This document shows positions 27,219 to 39,700 of a DNA stretch of 64,000 bases, piece after piece; within the stretch, counting starts at the first letter, position 1; each line of letters opens with the position of its first letter. Under the pieces are notes generated by a model, which saw only the letters and a list, made by a program, of their open reading frames with translations, made no database searches and was not told the DNA's origin. The stretch is from the NCBI GenBank assembly GCA_004154925.1, contig QJNS01000105.1:62001-126000 (forward strand), written 5' to 3'. This DNA is from Monosporascus cannonballus (lineage: Eukaryota > Ascomycota > Sordariomycetes > Xylariales). The translations under genes were made by a program, and so were the position numbers.

Positions 27219-27753
27219 TTTTGATAATTCCTTAATTAATAACTAACGAATAATTTAAGGCCTAATTAAACATAAGTTTTCCTGAATTTAATATAAATAA
27301 TAATGTAGGACGACGTTTAGAAAATAAATAATATACCTAATTCCCGTTATTAATTAATAAAGGATTAATAACCGGATAAAATAATTTATTACTCATTAAA
27401 AAAAAATTTTAATTAATCGACAATATGGTCCTATTTATTATTCGATCTTAAGGAAAACCATTTTTATAACCTAAATAATAATTTACTCCGGCCCTTAAAA
27501 ATATTATCGAAGTTTAGGGAAAGGAATCGGGAAAAAATGGCTAAAAAAGGAGTTAAAGAAAAATATAAAACCGAAATCCTAAAAAAAAAAAGAAAAAAAA
27601 CTTATTACGGAAGAAAAATTAGATTTTTTGGCCCAAAAGGTTTAAAGCCTGGAATAAGAAAATGCCCGATTCGTTTAAGGAAGAAAACCGATTTTTCCTT
27701 AGTTTGGCTCGGCCAGAGGACGAAGCCAAGGGGCTGGCTACCGACTACCCTTA

Positions 27754-28620
27754 GTGGACATAGGACGAATGCAAAAAAGAATCTCGACCCTATTATTGTT
27801 CGGCGTTAACCGGATACGGGAAGAAATTGTTCCATTTCCTGGTTATTACGGAATGCCAGACGTCAAGAGCTATAAGCCAATTCCCCCTAAGCTTTATAAC
27901 GGATCGGAAAATCCTAATAGATTTTTGGTTCAAGCCAGATTTTACCTTAAATTTTATGAAAGTTTTTTAACAAAAAATTATCAAAAAATAATGGCCATTT
28001 TCCAGCTATTAACCGGACGAATCCGAAAATAATTCGAACTTATTTTAACGGATTATTTTAAAAAAAAAATATCCAGAAAAATTTTCGGATTTTATTAATT
28101 ATATTTTCGGCAAATACGAAAATTTTTTTAAAAAAATAAAAACCTTATTTGGAAATCTAAATAAAAAATAAAATGCTATTAAGTAATTTTATTTTTTTTA
28201 TTAAATTAAGTTAGCCGTTAAGTATATAATTAAGTTTAATTATTTGGCCGTCGTTTCGAATTTACCAGAAAACGCGTTATTTTACTTTTATTATAAGAAT
28301 AAAATATATAAAGTACCTAAAGTTAAGTTTTTTACGGAATATACCGATAAAGTTATTATTATTAATAAACGAATTTTCGACCGGTACCTTAAGAAAAAAA
28401 GAACCGGTAGACGAAATAATAATAAGGGCTCGAAAAGCCAGAATAAGAAGAATAAAAGTAAGCTTTAAAAAAAAGTAAATTCCGTTTCGAAAAAACCTAA
28501 AAAAAATAAATTTAAAATGGAATATTTTAATTATAATAAAAAGGGGTATTTTAAAAGTAAATATTGTTTTTCTGCCAGGAGGAATTTTAAGAAAAAAGGA
28601 ATTCCTTAACTTTAAAAAAA
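27754..28620 (+). pseudogene. Element Z gag remnant
   Basis: Open stretches at 27754-28032 (92 codons) and 28244-28468 (74 codons) with typical fungal Gypsy gag sequence: P-P-K-L-Y-N-G-S-E-N, F-L-V-Q-A-R-F-Y, then I-F-Q-L-L-T-G. A CCHC knuckle near 28517-28567 reads Y-F-N-Y-N-K-K-G-Y-F-K-S-K-Y-C. An overlapping 91-codon frame at 27537-27809 just upstream is K/R-rich and may be the gag N-terminus in another frame. Stops at 28030 and between segments break the gene. Confidence 0.7.
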
Positions 28621-29639
28621 GTTAAAATAAAAAAAAAACAAATAATAAAGCAGAAAAGAAAAAGACAAAGGTTAATTCGATTTTCTCCCAGCCAGAATTC
28701 ATTATTGCCATAATTATTCAAATCCAAAACGATATCCTAAAATACGAAAATTATTTAATTTATTAGGATTTTAAAATTAAAGCCTATAAATATTACTTAG
28801 GATAAATAATTTCCAAAATAACTATAAGGCTAAGATATCAATATTACCTTAATTCCTAAAAGTATAAAATATATATAGAAAATGGTTAATTTCGACTAAA
28901 TATTAATAATTATAAATAATTATCCCCGGAACTTTATAAGTTCTTAAAATATATTATTTACCAGAAAACGTTATTAGTAAATCTTTATAACTTATTATAT
29001 TTTATTATTTATTATTAGAATAATTATTTCGTTTATATCCGAACCAAAAAAAATAATAATTTTTGGCCCGGATAAAATAATAAGATTTTTACCGAATTAA
29101 ATGATAAATACCGATATACAGAAACTTTACGATAGCCAAAATATTTAAGGTCTTATTATATATATCCCAAGTCAAAACGGAATTAAAAAGCCATATTATA
29201 AAGATATTTATGTTATTTTCCGATGTTTTACGTTTAACATAAGCTTTTAAATATGGGAATACCTTTTTTGGAAAATTACCTTTTTGCTTTTATAACCCAG
29301 AAGATATAAAACTAAAAGATAAGCCAGGAAAAAAATCCAGTTTTGAAATCTTAATACAAATATGGCAAAAAAATATGGTTCCGGTACAAAAATAATTAAT
29401 GTACTAAATATGTTATTAAAAAAGTTTACAAATAAAGATTTGCTTAAGCCGGACGGTATCAAAAATTAAAAAATTACCGAAGCTTTCGAAATTAAGATAT
29501 CGAAAAACCCCAATTTACAAAACCTTATACGAAATAACCAAAAGATTACGCGGCCAGATAAAGATTTTTTTTAATATAGGAATAAAACGTTCAAAATTAT
29601 AATTAACTTAAAAGCCGAAAGAAATTTTATTTTTCTTTT

Positions 29640-32600
29640 AATAATAACAAAATATTAAATTCCTTAAAAGTATAAGTTGAAATCTTACAAATTACGTATA
29701 ATAAATAAAAACTTATTTACGTACGATAACGGACAAATCCTTCGAAAAATTAAAAAACTTCCGGTATAAATTTAAAAATACCAAAAATAAATTTTACTGG
29801 ATATTGCCGATATTTCCGAATACGATATTATCTTGGGAATGCCATAATTTAAATCCAGTAATTTACATATCGATTAAAAAAGCCAAATATTTTTATAAAA
29901 ACAAAAACGAAAGTTATCCGAAAAAGATAACTAGGAAATTTGTTATGTTATTAAGGAAGTCCAAATTACAAATTAGATTTTTAAGGTATTATTTAAGTAT
30001 CGACGATTCAAAAAATTGTTTAAGGATAAAAAAAACCATAAATTATTATTACATAATTAATAGGATCATAAAATACCTATTAAAAAAGGATATTATCCTA
30101 AATTCCATAAGATTTACCATATAAACCTTAATAAGTTAAAGGTTTTATGGAAAAGTATTTAACTTAACTTAAAAAAGGATATATTTAACCTTTTGATTTT
30201 CTTATTAGATATCTTATTTTTATGGTATTAAAAATTAAAGATAAAAAGCAAAAAATCGATAAAAACGGAAACCTAATTTTCAGAAAAATAATCGATTACT
30301 AATTGTTAAACGATATTACGATTAAGAACGGATATTTTTTAACCTTTATAAGTACATTAAAGGAAAATATTAATAAAACAAAATGGTTTATTATATTTAA
30401 TTTTCGAAACGGATATTACCGTATCAAAATGGCCCCAAAAAATGGAAAACGGTATTTAAAATAATATATAAACTTTACGAATACAAAATAATGCCTATAG
30501 GACTTATTAATGTTCCCGTTAACTTCTAACGCTTAATAATAATTACGTTTAAAAAATTTCTAGATAAATTTATTTTCGTTTATTTTGACGATATCCTTAT
30601 TTATTCTGAGATTCTGAAAGAATATAAGAAGTATATCGCTTAAGTGCTCCAGATATTGGATAAAGCAAATATCCGAATTAACCTGGCCAAAAATATATGG
30701 TATACGCAAAAATTAAATTTTCTGGGATATATTTTTATTTCCGGCCAAATTTAGATTTAACGTTTTAAAATAAAAATAATTAAGGATTAATTTATCCTTA
30801 ATAAGGTAACCGTTACCGACATCCGGCAAATTTTAAAATTTACGGATTACGTACGCAACTTAATTAAGGGATACGGAAATATAATTAAATTATTAACGAA
30901 ATTTATTATTAAGTAATACGTAAAAAAAATTGAATTTTTAAAAAAAGCAAAAAAAGCGTTTTAAATCTTAAAAGATATAATTATTAACGGACCTATAATA
31001 AGATTACCCAATACCGACAAAAGAAAATGCCTAAAAACGGATATTTCAGATTATGTATTAAATGCCGTTTTAAAATAATTAAAGGATAACGGCAAATAAT
31101 ACTTAATAACATATTATTTAAAAATATTCCGAAATGCAAAACTTAGATACTTGATTTATAACAAAACATTATTGGTAATTATTAATACCTTTAAAGAATA
31201 AAAACCTTTCCTTAACGGAACGAAAAAACCTTTCGATATTTACTTTAATTATAAAAATTTTATCCGATTTATAAAAATATAAGAACTAAATAAAAAATAT
31301 AAGATTTAGATAATTTTTTTGTTAAAATTCAACTTTAAAATATATTATATCAAAAAAAAAGAAAATATCCAGGCAGATATTTTTAATCGTAAAAGCGATT
31401 ACGACTCTAAAGTTCCTAAAAAGAATATATAAATATTATAATATAACCAAAATAATATTATATAATTATATGAAATTTTAAAAAAAATTATCGCCCGAAC
31501 TTTTAATACGGTTCCGAAATTCTTACGATAAAAAAAAATAAAAAAACGTTCAGTAACTAAAAAAATAACCAAAAGATTAATTGTTATACCATGGTAAAAT
31601 TTATGTTCCTAAGGATTAATAAAAATAATTCGTAAAGAAATTTTACGAAAACTTATTATACGGATATTAAGAAATCTTTAAAATTATTAGACGATTATAA
31701 GAAAAATATAATTTTCCAGAATTAAGCCGTATAATCAAAAAGGTAATCAAAAATTACAATATTTTCAATAAGGCTAAAATAATACGTTATAAGCCCTATA
31801 GGTTATTATAACTTATTAATATTTTTAATAAGATATAAAATACCATAATTTGGGATTATATTTTTAATTTACTTTTATTTAAAAACCTAATTATTAAAAT
31901 TAAATACGACGGAATATGGGTAATTATAAATAAATTTATCAAATATAGGTACTTTTTACCTTTTAAAGGAAATATAACGGCAGAATAATTAGTTTACGCC
32001 TTTATCAGATATTATCTGGATAAATACGGAATACCAGAAAAAATCGTTTTTAATAAAAATACGTTATTTATTTTAAAATTCGGTACCAGCTTTTTTAAAT
32101 AAATTGGTATTAAATTTAAATTTTTAATAACGTATTATTTTTAAACGGATAAATAAACCGAACAACTTAATTAAACTTTGGAATAATATTTCCGAAATTA
32201 CGTTAATTATTAATAAAATAATTAAGTAAAATTTTTATTATTAATACAAATAGCTTATAATATATCGGTTAACGAAAATATAGGCGTATTCCCTTATATA
32301 ACCGTATACGGATATAAAGCATAAATAAAACGATTTAAATAATTACTTAATAAGATATTAAAAATTATTATAATTATCTTAAAAGCAAAAACGTTAATAA
32401 CGAAAATTAAAATAATCCAAATCCGTTTTTAAAATGAATTACGATTTTTTTAATAACGAATAACTTAATATTATAATAAAAAAGATTTAAAAAATTAATT
32501 TTAACGAAAAAAAATAAAGTTTATTTATTATGCTAAAAACAAAACGTAATTTCGAATATCTTATAAATTAAAATGAAAAAACTTAGTGATAAATTTAATT

Positions 32601-32970
32601 TTAAAAAATTTAATCCGTTTAAAATTAAAGAAATTATTTCAAAAATTAATTACTAACTGTTGTTACCTAAAAACATAAGAATATACCCTGTTTTTTATAT
32701 TTCTTTATTTAAATTAATACTTAAAAACGCCCCGTTAAAAATAAATTTAAAATTTAAAAAAAATTTCGACAAATACGAAATCGAACGAATATTAAATTTT
32801 AAAATGGTTAAAAATAAAGTTTAATACCTAATTAAATAGGAAAAATATTTATATAAAAATAATATATGGGAATTATTTAATTACTTAACGAATACGATGG
32901 ACTTAGTTAAGACGTTTTACCGCCAGAATCCTGACCGACCATCTTTAACGCGGCTAAAGTTGTAAGCGAT
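29640..32970 (+). pseudogene. Element Z pol remnant
   Basis: The protease region ends in S-E-Y-D-I-I-L-G-M-P at about 29815-29845. RT spans about 30250-30800 and keeps an unmutated catalytic box, F-V-Y-F-D-D-I-L-I-Y-S (Tyr-Phe-Asp-Asp at 30581-30592). RNase H spans about 30950-31420 and integrase about 31450-32500. The chromodomain (about 32760-32965) ends N-Y-L-T-N-T-M-D-L-V-K-T-F-Y-R-Q-N-P-D. Many RIP stops. Confidence 0.75.
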
Positions 32971-33340
32971 AATAATCCTCCGTTCAAATTTAGCCCTACG
33001 GCGTTCCAGTCGAAAAAAATAAACGCCTTTACGATAATGTCCATCTCCGAAATAAGCTGTATTTATTTCGTTCCGACGCAACGACGCTTTTTTTCTAACT
33101 TTTCCTATTTTTTTAATTAATCCAACTTATATTTTTCTTTTAAGATTACAAAAGCCTTTTTATCGAAAACGTTTTGTTATAATTAAAAACGTTTTAACCG
33201 ATTAATAAGCTCCCTTATTTTTTTTCGGCAGCCTCCTAATACGTTATTAAAAAGTTCTGTACTTTACGCTGTTTTTTTTGCAGACGAATTTTTTTTCCCT
33301 AATTTTAACTAACGAATTCATAACTAATATGTTATAGGAT
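32907..33340 (-). pseudogene. Element Z antisense frame at the 3' end
   Basis: Minus-strand frame with a stop at 32907 that overlaps the end of the sense chromodomain. Its last 35 codons are clean and include F-F-D-W-N-A-V-G-L-N, resembling the D-W-N-A of the G1 antisense ORFs. Upstream it has a Lys/Glu/Leu-rich, coiled-coil-like stretch (E-K-L-E-K-K-R-R-C, V-I-L-K-E-K) in which every stop could be a CAA/CAG loss. An N-terminal zinc cluster was not clearly seen. Confidence 0.45.
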
Positions 33341-33631
33341 AAACGTTAACGGCGGGTACAATAATTATAATTCGAGATATTAACCAAGTAAAAATAATCG
33401 GGTTCCTTAAAATGAAAATAATTTAAATACGAAATAACTTAAGAACCGAACGTTTTAATAAAATTAACATATTTATTACGGAATTTGCATTAATTTAATC
33501 GCGGTTTTTTTAAATACGATTTATTATAGTAAAGATTAACAAAGGCTTTAAAGGAAATCTTTTTAATTATTGAAGAACGGTTACTTACGGTTCTTATCTT
33601 TAGGATAAAAATCTTTGGAAAAAGGAAATAA

Positions 33632-34049
33632 TATTATAGGAATTAGGGTTCCTATTTTTAAGAAATTTATCTTTAAGGCTTAACGTAGATTTGTTACGGT
33701 TAAATTCCGGATAGGGAAATTTGGTTTATTCCGTGATTTAAGTAATTTAAGTAATTTAACCAGATCATATAAATCATATAGATTTACGATATACTTATTT
33801 TGGGAATTGGGATATATAATAAATCGGTCTTTTATATAAATAGCACCTACCTAATTTCGTTCCTTAACTATTAATTTAAGCTTTCAGTCTAGAGGCAACC
33901 GTACCATTCTCTGATTAAGGGAAAAGTTTTTAAATCTTTTTAACGAACAGATTACTAAATTATTTCTCGCCTTATTGTTACCTGCAAATCAAGACCCCAT
34001 TTCGGATACTGCTCATACCTCCAGGTGGATGTATGACAGGTTCGTTACA
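33632..34049 (+). repeat. Element Z 3' LTR
   Basis: 418 bp, TATTATAGGAATTAGG to TTCGTTACA, followed by TAATC. The last 100 bp are nearly free of RIP (for example TACCTCCAGGTGGATG). Confidence 0.9.
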
Positions 34050-34054
34050 TAATC

Positions 34055-35639
34055 CCAGGGAAAACGCTTTTATTCAACCTAATTTACCTTATTTCGGAAA
34101 CTTAAAAAAAGGCATTCGAAAAATATATCCGAAAAAACCTAAAAGCAGGCCGGATACGTTATTCGAAAATAAACGTAAAGGTATTAGTATTATTTATGCC
34201 CAAAAAAACGGTAATTTTTAATTATACGTTAATTATAAAAGGTTAAATCGGATAACGATAAAAAACCGATACCCTTTACTTTTAATTTCAAAAGTGATAA
34301 ATCGCCTAGAATGAACTAAAATATTTTTGAAAATTAATATTAAGGATATTTACCACCGTATAAAAATTAAAAAAGGTAATTAATAAAAAACCGTTTTCTA
34401 AATGCGATATGGGCAATTCGAATATATAATTATATTATTTAACTTTATTAACGTATTAATTACGTTCCAGGCTTAAATGTATAAAATATTAACTGGATTA
34501 ATTAACTATATATATATAATATATTTAACTAATATAATTATTTATTTGGATAATAAAAAAATATGCAAAATATTTTAAATTAATTTACGAACGGCTATTA
34601 TAATATTAATTATTTATTAAAACGTTTAAATGCGAATTTTTTTAAAAAAAAAGTTTCTAACATTTATAATTAATACCGACGGCTTAAAGATAAATTGCCG
34701 ACGGGTTAATATTATTAAAATATGGCCAAAACCAAAATTAATTTATAATATTTAAATATTTTTGAGATTTGCGAACTTTTATCGGAAATTTATCGCCCAT
34801 TATTTGCGCATTATTAAACCTATTATTAAGTTTTTAAAAGGGGCGTAAAATAAAGATAAAGCAATAAAATTCAAATAATCCGAAAAAGTTAAAAGGGTAT
34901 TTCGAAACTTAAAAAATACTTTTTAGTCGGCGACGATTTTCCGATATTAAAATAACGCCAAAAATACTAAAGTTAAAATAAACGCCTTAATAAAAATTAT
35001 ATTAAAAATATTTTTACAAAAATACGGAAAGCATTAACGTCTAATTATATACTAATTACGAAAATTAAATTTAACCGAAAAATAATAAATTATAAAATAA
35101 TAAAAATTATTAGCGATTATAAAAAACTTAAAATATTAACGGTAATACCTTAAGGATACGGAAAAGAATTTCCTAATATTTACCGATTATATAACGCTAA
35201 AAGACATAATAAAGGCGCCGGCGCATAATCTTAAAAAAAAGTTGGCCCGATAGGTTTACCGCTTTACGCAATTTGATTTTGAAATCTAATACCGACCGGA
35301 CGTCGCCAATCCGGCGGATGGGCTATTTAAATACCCGGATTACATATTAAGGGAAATTATATATAAAAATATAATCCTTACATTATTTAAGAAATTCGGC
35401 CTTACGAATAACATGCCGGAAAACGTACGAAAAACGGTTACAAATATATAACGTAACTTAAAACATTATAAAGGGGCAAAAGGCCTTATAAAAGTAATAT
35501 AAAATTTGTTCGCTACAAAATTCCTAAACAGATTTTAGGTAGCGGAAACTTAAATAATCACCATCCGCGTAAAAAAAGCGGAAAACCTTTATTGTACGAT
35601 TATAGGAAATTTTCGAAAAAAAAAATAAAGAACTATATA
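34055..35639 (+). pseudogene. Element Y RT and RNase H remnant
   Basis: Begins inside the pol N-terminal part (open segment 34081-34221), then the RT signature L-Y-V-N-Y-x-R-L-N-R-x-T-I-K-N-R-Y-P-L at about 34220-34280. The catalytic box near 34540 reads Tyr-Leu-Asp-Asn, the last Asp lost by GAT to AAT. RNase H follows to about 35350. Interrupted at 35644 by element D. Confidence 0.7.
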
Positions 35640-35644
35640 CCTAC

Positions 35645-36085
35645 TGTGACGGCTAAGCGGTTTAACCAACTATTAAACCTTAAGTCGACGGGTTTATGTT
35701 GGCAGGAATATCGTGGGAATTTGAGCAATAGATACAGTAACGTATTACGTCTTATAATGCTAAGGGTGCTTTGGGTAACGATATTATAATGCAAACATTT
35801 GGTATTAATAAGTATTGCAAGCTGAAATTATTTAAATTATGGAATTAATAAGCGTATATATTTTATTTCTGGCTTAAGGTGCTTATTATAGCTTAACGAT
35901 ACTTTTCTAATTAAGTTCTCTTAAGCCCCTTTAAGCCCTTTCTGGTATTTATCCGGCTTAAGCCCTTTCGACTAATTAAGGCCCTTAAGTCCTTTAAGCT
36001 AGTTACGTAACTTCTTGGCTGGGTCGGGGTTTGGTTTTTTAGGACCCCGACCGTTTCCAGAAATTAAGACCGTTAAATTATAATA
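35645..36085 (-). repeat. Element D 3' LTR
   Basis: On the plus strand it begins TGTGACGGCTAAGCGG, the complement of the G1 LTR end. It retains most G residues in its first 250 bp but shows many C-to-T changes in the U3 half compared with 42079-42519. Confidence 0.92.
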
Positions 36086-36176
36086 CGATTTTTCCTTTTC
36101 CAAAATCTTTATCTTTAAAGATTATTTCGTTTATTTGTTAATTTCGGTAAGTAACTTTTCTTTTTTTATATTTATT

Positions 36177-36769
36177 ATATCAGGTCATATTAAGAAATCT
36201 AAGTTTCGTAAACGTATTAATACCTTTATTCTTTTAAAACGAATTAACCGCCTTGGTTTTATTATGTTTTCAAATTTTTTTTATTTCCGTTATAAATTTA
36301 AAAACAAAATTTATAAAGTTTATCGCAATTTAAGGAAATATACCTTTTATATGATTTACGGAAATTCTTATAATCTTTTTAATTTTTTTAAATTTGAACA
36401 CCGTAAATTAATTATTAAAAAAATCGTTTAGAATTAAAGGAACGTTTTGCCGAAAAGGAATTTTTAAAAGCTTAATAATATTTTAATAAGTTATTTGGTT
36501 ATTTAAGTTATTTGCGAAAATAAAAAAAACTTTTTCGTTAACGGGGAATCGAAATGTTTCGTTACGGTATTTAGGGTACGGAAATTATAAAAAAGTTCGA
36601 ACGCCTCGAAAAGGAACAAGAACAGTTGGAGGCCGCCGTTACGGCTGTTACGTTAATACAGGCCGCGGCCAACTGGCCCGATATCCCGGCTATTAACTGG
36701 TTAACTTTTAACTGGGACGCGCTTATCGTTATTAGTAAAAGTTTTTTAATAAGCGCTAAACGCCAATAA
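36177..36769 (+). pseudogene. Element D antisense ORF with complete Zn2Cys6-like spacing
   Basis: Antisense to element D, so on the plus strand. An N-terminal frame is open from 36135 to 36428; the ancestral start is probably the ATA at 36177 (S-G-H-I-K-K-S-K-x-R-K-R follows, like the start in B). Six Tyr at spacing X2, X6, X8, X2, X6 occupy 36282-36371, the same spacing as in element B. A second frame (from about 36550) has a coiled-coil-like K-F-E-R-L-E-K-E-Q-E-Q-L-E-A-A stretch, then N-W-D-A-L-I and S-A-K-R-Q-stop at 36769. One frameshift and several stops separate the two. The 36620-36730 part is conspicuously GC-rich. Confidence 0.65.
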
Positions 36770-36779
36770 GGTTTTTAGC

Positions 36780-39700
36780 AGGTTTCTAAGTGTTTTCGGA
36801 ATCCGGATACTTTTTTTATTTAATTAGGTATTAAGTAAGTTTGTTTTGTTTTTATATATTAAATATTTTTTTTATTTCGTATATTTATTTATTTTCCATT
36901 TTTATATCGTTTTATATTATATATATTTTAATTATATTTGTTATTAATTCAAATAAGAAAATATAAAAAATTAAATAAAATTTAATTTTTAATAAAAGTT
37001 TTAATTAATAATTATTTTTTAAAATTTTTTTGGCAATTTTGTATAAACCGATATATTTAAAATCGAATTTTTTGCTAAATTATTTTATTTAAATATTTTT
37101 TATAATAAGGAAAATTATTTTTCCTTTTTCGAAAGTTAATTTTTTAACCTTTTTTGATTATAATATTTATTTATTTGATTTCGTACGAATTTTAATTCTG
37201 TTTTTATTTTTTGATATAATTATTATAATTATTTTGACATAAAAATTATTTTGATATTAATTAAACCGTTATTACGCGTGTTTTTGTAAATTTTTGAAAT
37301 AAAACCAAAATTTATATTCGCAGGTATTATTTTAATATTTTCGTAATAATTGGTATTATAAGCTAATTATATAATTAGCAATTTTTTAACCTAATTATTT
37401 TGTTCGTAATTAATATAATATCGTAAGTAAGTTTTTAAAATTTAATTTATTTATTTTATTTATTTATCCGTTTATAGTTTAAATATGTTAGATAATTTAT
37501 AATTTAGGCCGATCTATATTATGAGGCCTTATTAAAAATTTTAATGCAAATATTAATCCTTTATCTCATATAATTTTTATTAATAATTCGTATATATTAA
37601 AAATATGTTTAAAAAAAATATATACCAGTTATTTGGTATTTATGTCCTTATAATATAATAAAAAAAATAAGAAAATTTTATAAATCAATCGACGATTACG
37701 AAAATATTGTTATAATGTATTCCCGTAATTGGATTTTTTAATATAAAAAGTTTAATAATAAAGTTAAATATGATTAAATATTATAATTATTTTGTAACTA
37801 ATAATAACTGTAATTTTTCGTATAGCTTATATCGTCGAATCTTTGCTTTAACGCAAATATCGCATTGCCGTATAATTTTCTGTATTATTAATTTTATTTT
37901 AAAAAAGGAATATATACGTTAAAGTCGTTTTAAAATCTTATAAATCCCTGGATATCCATATAATTAATATTTGTATATTTTTTGTACTAGATCTTTTTGA
38001 TATTTTTCTAAAATTTATATTTTATTTGTTCTTTAATTTTCTAAAAAACCGTCGTTATATTATTAAATTTTCTGATATATATTATAAGGTATTGCCCGAA
38101 TTATCGCAATTTATTGTAAACGAAAATATTTTTCGGTAATAATATCAAAAATTATATAACTAATTTTAACTAATTTTTTTCGAAATTTGGTTACCTGCTT
38201 AAAGTATCTACTTTGCCGTTCTTTAATTCTTTTTTGTAAATAACGAAATCGAAGTTCGCCAATTTTTCTGCATATCTTAATTATCGTTTTATAAGTTTTT
38301 AGTCGTAATAAATCGGGTAAAATTTTAATAATCCGTATAAACCTTAACCTGGTACAAACTTTCCTTTAAGAAATACCTAAACTCTCGAAATACTATAATA
38401 ATAACTATAAATTCCTTATTTAAAATACCGTAATTAAATTCGGCTCCTTTTAATTTATACGAAAAAAATATAATAAGATACAATTTGCCTTAATTATTTC
38501 GTTATCTAATTATTACGTTTAACGCGTAATCCGAAATATCGGTTTTTAATTTAACAGGACGGTTTAGATCGTATATAATTAGTATTAATTTGTTAATAAT
38601 CGCATCCTTAATATCCTAAAATACCTTTCCGTATTTGGCGTTTATTTAAATTCTTTTTTTTTCGTAAAATTTATTAAAGGTATAATTATTTTGTTAAAGT
38701 TTCGAATAAATTTCTTATAATAATTGGCAAATCCAAAAAATACTTATACCTCCTTAGTTATTATTAACGTTTGTTATTCTGTAACTGTAACGATTTTCTT
38801 AAGGTTTATCTTAATATATTATAGAATAATAATATATCTCAAATATTCCACTTTTTGTATATAAAATTAATTCTTTTCCGCATTAATAAATAATTTTGCA
38901 TTTTATAAAGCTTAAAAAACCCTATGAACATATTTTGTATATGTTTTTTCTATCTTTAAAAAAATGAGAATATCGTCGAGATAACAAATAACGAAAATAT
39001 CAAGGTATTTTCGTAATACGTAATTTACCATCCGTTGAAAAGTTATTAATACATTCGTAAATCCTATTAATATAACCAAATACTTAAATAATCCGTATTT
39101 CGTTTTAAAGGTTATTTTTTATTCGTATTCTTTTTTGATTTTAATAAGGTTATATCCATTTTTAAGATCGAATACTGTAAACTATTTGGCTCCGTAAAAT
39201 CGGTTTTTTATTTCCGTAATCAAAAGTAATAATATTGGATTTTTAATTATAACATCGTTTAATTGTCGATAATTAATTATAAATTATAATTTCTTATTTT
39301 TTTAAGTATAAAAAACATCGGGTATTTTGCTAATAATTTCGAAGGTTAAATTTATCTTTTTTATAACCGATTTTCCAGGTATTTTTTAAAAGTACGTAAT
39401 TCGTTTTTACTAAGATTATAAATGGGGTAAAATTTTATCGAAAATCCTTTTTTAAAAATTATTTCATAATTTTATTTGCCTTATTCCGATAATTTCGTAT
39501 CAAGTTTTTTCCTAAAAAGTTACTTATATCTATAATATTATAATAATATATTAATCAGATTTTCTAACTTTTTAAATTATTATTCTTATTATTTTAAATC
39601 GTTATTTAATTGCTTTAATTTTGTTTTGATAATAATAACGATACGTCGTATTTTTCTTTATTACTCGTTTTTTTTCTTATATCTTATTCCTTTGGGTAAT

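Larger units (their letters stand above)
26801..34049 (+). mobile_element. Element Z: Ty3/Gypsy retrotransposon with 418-bp LTRs
   Basis: Complete 7249-bp element with equal-length LTRs (26801-27218 and 33632-34049) and target duplication TAATC (26796-26800 and 34050-34054). A purine tract GGAAAAAGGAAATAA precedes the 3' LTR. gag, CCHC knuckle, protease, RT, RNase H, integrase and chromodomain are readable, plus an antisense frame before the 3' LTR. It is somewhat less decayed than the others in gag. Confidence 0.92.

Noticed and set aside
35592..35789. 65-codon plus frame similar to a minus frame at 55953-56198
   Set aside because: The similarity is nucleotide homology of two G1 LTR copies in opposite orientation, not a protein gene.
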